Assembly: GCA_023432855.1 (NCBI GenBank)
Contig: JAEZEZ010000107.1
Coordinates: 1-27,409 of the forward strand
DNA: 27,409 bases
Reading direction: 5' to 3'
From: Pseudomonadota bacterium
Lineage (GTDB): Bacteria; Pseudomonadota; Alphaproteobacteria; Caulobacterales; Caulobacteraceae
This document shows positions 21,617 through 27,409 of the stretch, one piece after another. Position numbers and translations under genes: made by a program. The first letter of the stretch is position 1; the number at the start of each line of letters is the position of its first letter. The notes beneath the pieces were generated by a model. The model ran no database searches and was not told where the DNA came from. It saw only the letters and a list, made by a program, of their open reading frames with translations.

Positions 21617-24421
21617 TCAGGAGGCGTCGGGAGCCCCGATGGGCGCAGGTCCCTCTGCCATGGCGGCGAGCGCTGCCTTTGCCCGTTTTTCGAAATCGGG
21701 TGGCAACCGCTTCTGCGGTGGCGGCCCGTAAAGGCGGAGCTGTGCGATGAGGCGTCTCTGGCCGGCGAGTTCGCCTTGCCCACGGTCGTCGAGACCGGCC
21801 TCATAGGGCCGAAGCCGCTCCATCTCGGCTTCAGCCTCGTTGAAGGCGCCGCAGTAGGCGAGGACGACCGCATACTGCGACCGAACCGGAATCAGGAAGT
21901 CCGCGAGCTTCCATTGCCCCAGTTGCGGAAGCAGGATCGTCTCCATGAAGTGGCGGGCGCCCTCGAAGTCGCTTTGGCCGATGAACTGATCGGTGAGGTC
22001 CTGTCCGACGCGGAGCAGGGAATGGGGCGCGCGGGCGAGGTCATAGAACTTCAGCGCATGGATCCGGGCGAAAGGGGAGATTTGTCCCAGCCCATCCATG
22101 GCTTTGGCCAGGGCGTCGAGCGTATCGGCCAGATGTTTGGCGTGGTCCTGTTGGTCCGGTCCCGGCTTCAGCATCGGGCGCAGATCGGGTGCGTTGCGCT
22201 GGATTACTTGGTTCGGCGTCAGGCCCAGGAGCTCGTAGTACTCTCCGATCAGCGGGTCGAAGATGTCGATCGCCTTCGCAAAGTCGCCCAGGCTCAAGTG
22301 CGCCACCCCGGCGTTGTAGCGATAGACCCGTCGATGGCCTTCGGAGAGCGGTTCTATCGCCTTCTCCAGCGAGGCCATTAGGGCCAGGGCCGGCTTCCGC
22401 TTGCCTTGGGTGGCCAGCATGTTCATGCGTTTCAAGCCGACACGCAGGCTCTCCTCCGCCCCGAGGTCATGCTTCGCGATCAGTCCGTCCATCTGGTCCA
22501 GCCAAGCCTCTGCGCGATCCTCGCGTCCAGCCTTCAGGTCACCGAACACCAGCCCATCCAGGGCTTTGAGCCGCTGGTCGGCATCGATGGTCTCATCGGT
22601 GACCGCGGTCTCAAGAAAGGCCTCGATCTGAGGCATGAACCCCATCTCGTGGAACAACTCATCGGTGGCCATCTCGACCAGCGGCTCCATATCGCCGATC
22701 TCACCGCTCAGCCGCAGAATGGCGGAGACGCGGGCCGGGCTCCAGTCAGCCGCAATCCCCGCCGTCATAAGATCGCGCAGAGCACGGCGGCGCTCAGAAA
22801 GGCGGTCGGCGTCGGTCAGTGCCAGTCGCACCTTGCCGATGACACGGGCGGCGTCATGCATCTTGAGCCTGTCGCCGGCGTACACCTGCAGCAAGCCCGT
22901 GGTGCGTAGGTGGCGAAGCGATCCCGCGGCGGCGGCGGCCGTCTGGCCCGCCCCGGCCAGATAAGCCAGAACTTCGGTGCGGGCGACGGGGAGATCAACC
23001 AGGCTGAGCAGATCCGCTGTCGTCGCCACCGCGGCCGGAAGGGCGGCGAACAGGCGGCCGAGGATGGCCTCCTGCACCGTCCCGCGCGTGTGGGCCGTCG
23101 CCTCCAGATCGCTGCAGAAGGCCGCGACGTCGCCGCCGTACTCCAGTTTGGCGATCGATACCGCGTTCTGGACGTACAGGGGCAGTCCACCGGTCAGATC
23201 GATGAGGCGCTGGCAGACGGCCGCGTTGGCCCGGCAACCGGCGGCGTGGACCTCGGCCGCCACCGTGTCCGGTCCCCACCCTCGGAGGTCCTCTCGTACG
23301 ATGCCGATCATGTCCTCCAAAGTCTGGACGTCGGCGACCGGCCGACAGAGCAGCATGAACTGCAGGTCCGGGGCGGCCTGGATGACCGCGGTTAGGTCAT
23401 CGACAGGGATTTGATGGGCGTTATCGAGGACGACCATCGCGGTATGGCCCCGTTCGCGAACGAGGCCGGAGATACGTTGCAGGAGTTCGCGACCGGAGGC
23501 CCCCGGAAGCAGAACCTCGCCCAGCCTACCTCCGTCGCCGCCGAACAACCGTGCCGCCAGGTCTCGCGACAGCGTGGACGCCAAGGCGGTGCCGGGCACG
23601 TCGCTGACGTCGAAGTACACCAACGCACCTTCCGCGTGCTGGGCGGACTGGGCGACCCATGACGTCTTGCCGGCGCCCGAGTAGCCGGTGATCAGACGGA
23701 TGCGGCTGTCTGAGATCAGCGCGGGCTCGTCGACCTGAACCCGATAGGGCGAGGGCGGGGCGGGCAGGTCCTGAAGCTGCAGCACCAGCTGTTCGAACAG
23801 GGCCGGTAGGTCCGCCGCGGTAAAGTGGTGGGCGGGCCCGGCGCCACCGCCCGCAGCGACAAGCGTGATGACACCAGCGAGCTTCCAGACCAGGGTCTCG
23901 GGAGCGAGCATTGCGAACGGCAGACTTTCGGCGCGCGAGCGGGTTTGGTTGATCGCATCCGAGAGAGAGGCCGCAGGCGAGGGCCGTCCTCCCCGTTCGG
24001 CTTCGGCCGCGGGCCAGTCGACGCAAACATCGGCGGGCCAGTCGTCAGCGGCGATTCTTTCGGCAAGAGGGCCGTTGGGGACGGCGTTGCTGACGATCAC
24101 CAGTTCGGGCACGCCGGCGCGAGTTCCGTCGGCGTGGAGGGCCCGCAGCGCCTCGAAACGCTTCACCGCTCCGCTGATGTCGCTCCAAGCCAGGCGGTCC
24201 TGGCGATGCTTGACCTGGATATAGATATGGCGACCCGGCAGGATCAGCTCGATATCCTCGTCGGTCTCGATCGCGATCGAGATCGCACCCAACGCGGCCG
24301 ACGCCAGCAGGCACTGTGCGGCGTAGAGATGCTGATAAAGGAAGCCCCTGTGCAAGGCTTCGATCCGCACGAGTTGGGCGGGATCCAGAACGTCGGGGCG
24401 AGGCGGCTGAGCTTGGGTCAC
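21617..24421 (-). CDS. STAND NTPase with N-terminal Cap4/DUF4297-like nuclease domain (Avs-like)
   Basis: A 934-aa soluble protein. The N-terminal domain (about 15-210) starts RGFLYQHLYAAQCLL and has a PD-(D/E)XK core: TDEDIELIL (Asp56, Glu58), then IYIQVKHRQD (Gln69, Lys71), as in Cap4/DUF4297 dsDNA nucleases. The NTPase domain follows with Walker A GYSGAGKT (246-253, Lys252), Walker B MVVLDNAH (Asp333) and a downstream GLPLYVQNA helix typical of STAND/AAA proteins. After a winged-helix-like part (about 450-540) the rest is alpha-helical with TPR-like repeats. This is the layout of antiviral STAND (Avs) sensors, where the C-terminus recognises a phage protein and the nuclease then cuts DNA, but 934 aa is shorter than most of them. 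The start is GTG at 24421 with no strong ribosome site. Confidence 0.8.
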   Translation of the reverse strand: MTQAQPPRPDVLDPAQLVRIEALHRGFLYQHLYAAQCLLASAALGAISIAIETDEDIELILPGRHIYIQVKHRQDRLAWSDISGAVKRFEALRALHADGTRAGVPELVIVSNAVPNGPLAERIAADDWPADVCVDWPAAEAERGGRPSPAASLSDAINQTRSRAESLPFAMLAPETLVWKLAGVITLVAAGGGAGPAHHFTAADLPALFEQLVLQLQDLPAPPSPYRVQVDEPALISDSRIRLITGYSGAGKTSWVAQSAQHAEGALVYFDVSDVPGTALASTLSRDLAARLFGGDGGRLGEVLLPGASGRELLQRISGLVRERGHTAMVVLDNAHQIPVDDLTAVIQAAPDLQFMLLCRPVADVQTLEDMIGIVREDLRGWGPDTVAAEVHAAGCRANAAVCQRLIDLTGGLPLYVQNAVSIAKLEYGGDVAAFCSDLEATAHTRGTVQEAILGRLFAALPAAVATTADLLSLVDLPVARTEVLAYLAGAGQTAAAAAGSLRHLRTTGLLQVYAGDRLKMHDAARVIGKVRLALTDADRLSERRRALRDLMTAGIAADWSPARVSAILRLSGEIGDMEPLVEMATDELFHEMGFMPQIEAFLETAVTDETIDADQRLKALDGLVFGDLKAGREDRAEAWLDQMDGLIAKHDLGAEESLRVGLKRMNMLATQGKRKPALALMASLEKAIEPLSEGHRRVYRYNAGVAHLSLGDFAKAIDIFDPLIGEYYELLGLTPNQVIQRNAPDLRPMLKPGPDQQDHAKHLADTLDALAKAMDGLGQISPFARIHALKFYDLARAPHSLLRVGQDLTDQFIGQSDFEGARHFMETILLPQLGQWKLADFLIPVRSQYAVVLAYCGAFNEAEAEMERLRPYEAGLDDRGQGELAGQRRLIAQLRLYGPPPQKRLPPDFEKRAKAALAAMAEGPAPIGAPDAS

Positions 24422-24796
24422 GATGTGGATCTAGTGCGCGTGGTCGTCCCAGCAACCCGCGTTCGGTCGGAAACGCTTCGGGTAGCCCGAAAGGAGAGGC
24501 AAGTGCGCGGCACCATAAATATCGGGCCGAGTGCGGGTGCGCAGGAAGTCTGAACTTACATCTGGCTGAGAGCGGCCACGTCCTCGGCCTGAAAGTCTGC
24601 TTTTCGGCGTTGTGTCGATTTCCGCTACTGGCGCAAAGTCGCCCCGCTCAGCTGTTCGCGAGCGGACACGCGGTATCGACCGAGGATGACGGACCGGGGC
24701 GCTCCCCACCCCCCTGCGCCCCCACACCTCGTCCACGTTCACCATTCCTAAGCCCTGCGCCGCTAGGTTGCGGGGTTCAAACGGGGGTCGGACCGC
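24422..24796. other. 375-bp divergent spacer, non-coding
   Basis: It separates the STAND gene (-) from the hybrid kinase (+) and should hold both promoters. No gene or RNA is recognised. The stretch at about 24590-24660 (CTGCTTTTCGGC ... TTCCGCTACTGG) looks like a degenerate dispersed intergenic sequence; a loosely similar GACCGCTTTCGGC lies at 18877-18889 on the other side of the defence-like genes. Confidence 0.35.
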
Positions 24797-27082
<2,286 letters not shown>

Positions 27083-27151
27083 GGGCACGACGGGCGAACC
27101 CGATCGCCGGCGGGCCGTTAGGCCTGTACGGCCATCGGCGAGAGCTTTCCC

Positions 27152-27409
27152 ATGCTGCGATCCTTCCTCCTCGGCTTCGTCACCGGAGCCCGTTCACTCG
27201 TCCCCATCGCGGTGGTGGCGCTGGCCGACCGCCGGCGCAGGCTGGCGGCGGACAACGGCGCGCCGCCGCTGCTGGGCACGGCGCCGGTGGCGGGCGCCTC
27301 GCTGCTGATGGCCGGGGCCGAGATGCTGGGCGACAAGGCGCCGTGGGCGCCGGACCGCATCGTGCCTTCCGGCATGGCCGTGCGCCTGCTCACCGGCGCG
27401 GCCGTGGGC
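27152..27409 (+). CDS. DUF4126 family membrane protein (partial, cut by window end)
   Basis: The first 86 codons of a protein starting MLRSFLLGFVTGARSLVPIA, with GAGAG just upstream of the ATG. The pattern of an N-terminal FLLGFVTGxRS-x-P segment, then MAGAEMLGDKAPWAPDRI and a following glycine-rich hydrophobic stretch, matches DUF4126, a small predicted membrane family of unknown function. The opposite strand also has an open frame over 27118-27393, but it reads as Ser/Ala/Arg-rich shadow sequence. The gene lies 69 bp downstream of the kinase gene on the same strand and could be co-transcribed. Confidence 0.8.
   Translation, partial: MLRSFLLGFVTGARSLVPIAVVALADRRRRLAADNGAPPLLGTAPVAGASLLMAGAEMLGDKAPWAPDRIVPSGMAVRLLTGAAVG

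Noticed and set aside
21359..22381. Plus-strand open frame across the spacer and the 3' end of the STAND gene
   Set aside because: Two thirds of it lies antisense to the STAND gene and it shows no domain; the spacer part reads as random residues.
18857..24796. Attachment sites or a tRNA at the edges of the defence-like segment
   Set aside because: I looked for direct repeats and tRNA-like sequence at both edges and found no convincing match, only a loose 13-base similarity.
27118..27393. Minus-strand 91-codon open frame at the right edge
   Set aside because: The plus strand has a ribosome site and a recognisable DUF4126 N-terminus in the same place.

Overview
The window is GC-rich, tightly packed alphaproteobacterial chromosome, most likely from the Caulobacterales (Caulobacter, Phenylobacterium or a relative). 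The evidence is an mreC-mreD-mrdA-rodA elongasome operon, a protein with the architecture of the Caulobacter polarity factor TipN, GANTC (CcrM-type) sites upstream of that gene, and an MHYT-type hybrid histidine kinase. All identifications are read by eye from motifs; no database search was run.

Layout. 1-4468 (+): end of mreC, then mreD, mrdA (PBP2) and rodA, joined by 4-base start/stop overlaps, then a small DUF6173-like cytosolic protein. 4476-7694: proline iminopeptidase (-), an MFS permease (+) and a dipeptide epimerase (-), which together look like peptide or muropeptide salvage. 7708-10675 (-): a TipN-like two-TM coiled-coil protein and a 64-aa membrane protein. 10876-13061: a phospholipase D/cardiolipin synthase-like protein (+) converging on an endonuclease/exonuclease/phosphatase-fold protein (-). 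13088-15268 (-): lemA and two TPM-domain membrane proteins. 15352-17133 (-): an SLC13-type permease with internal RCK_C domains.

17134-24796 is the accessory part. It holds a dispersed inverted-repeat element, a divergent large serine recombinase that appears to lack the catalytic serine, and two large minus-strand genes with a different base composition. One encodes a GHKL ATPase joined to a PD-(D/E)XK nuclease domain, currently split by a one-base frameshift in a run of five Gs. The other encodes a STAND-type NTPase with an N-terminal Cap4/DUF4297-like nuclease domain and a helical-repeat C-terminus (Avs-like). I infer an antiphage locus. The pairing of a Cap4-STAND protein with a GHKL-nuclease protein is the best candidate here for an undescribed system.

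24797-27409 returns to core-like genes: an MHYT-PAS-HisKA-HATPase-REC hybrid kinase and the start of a DUF4126 protein cut by the window edge.
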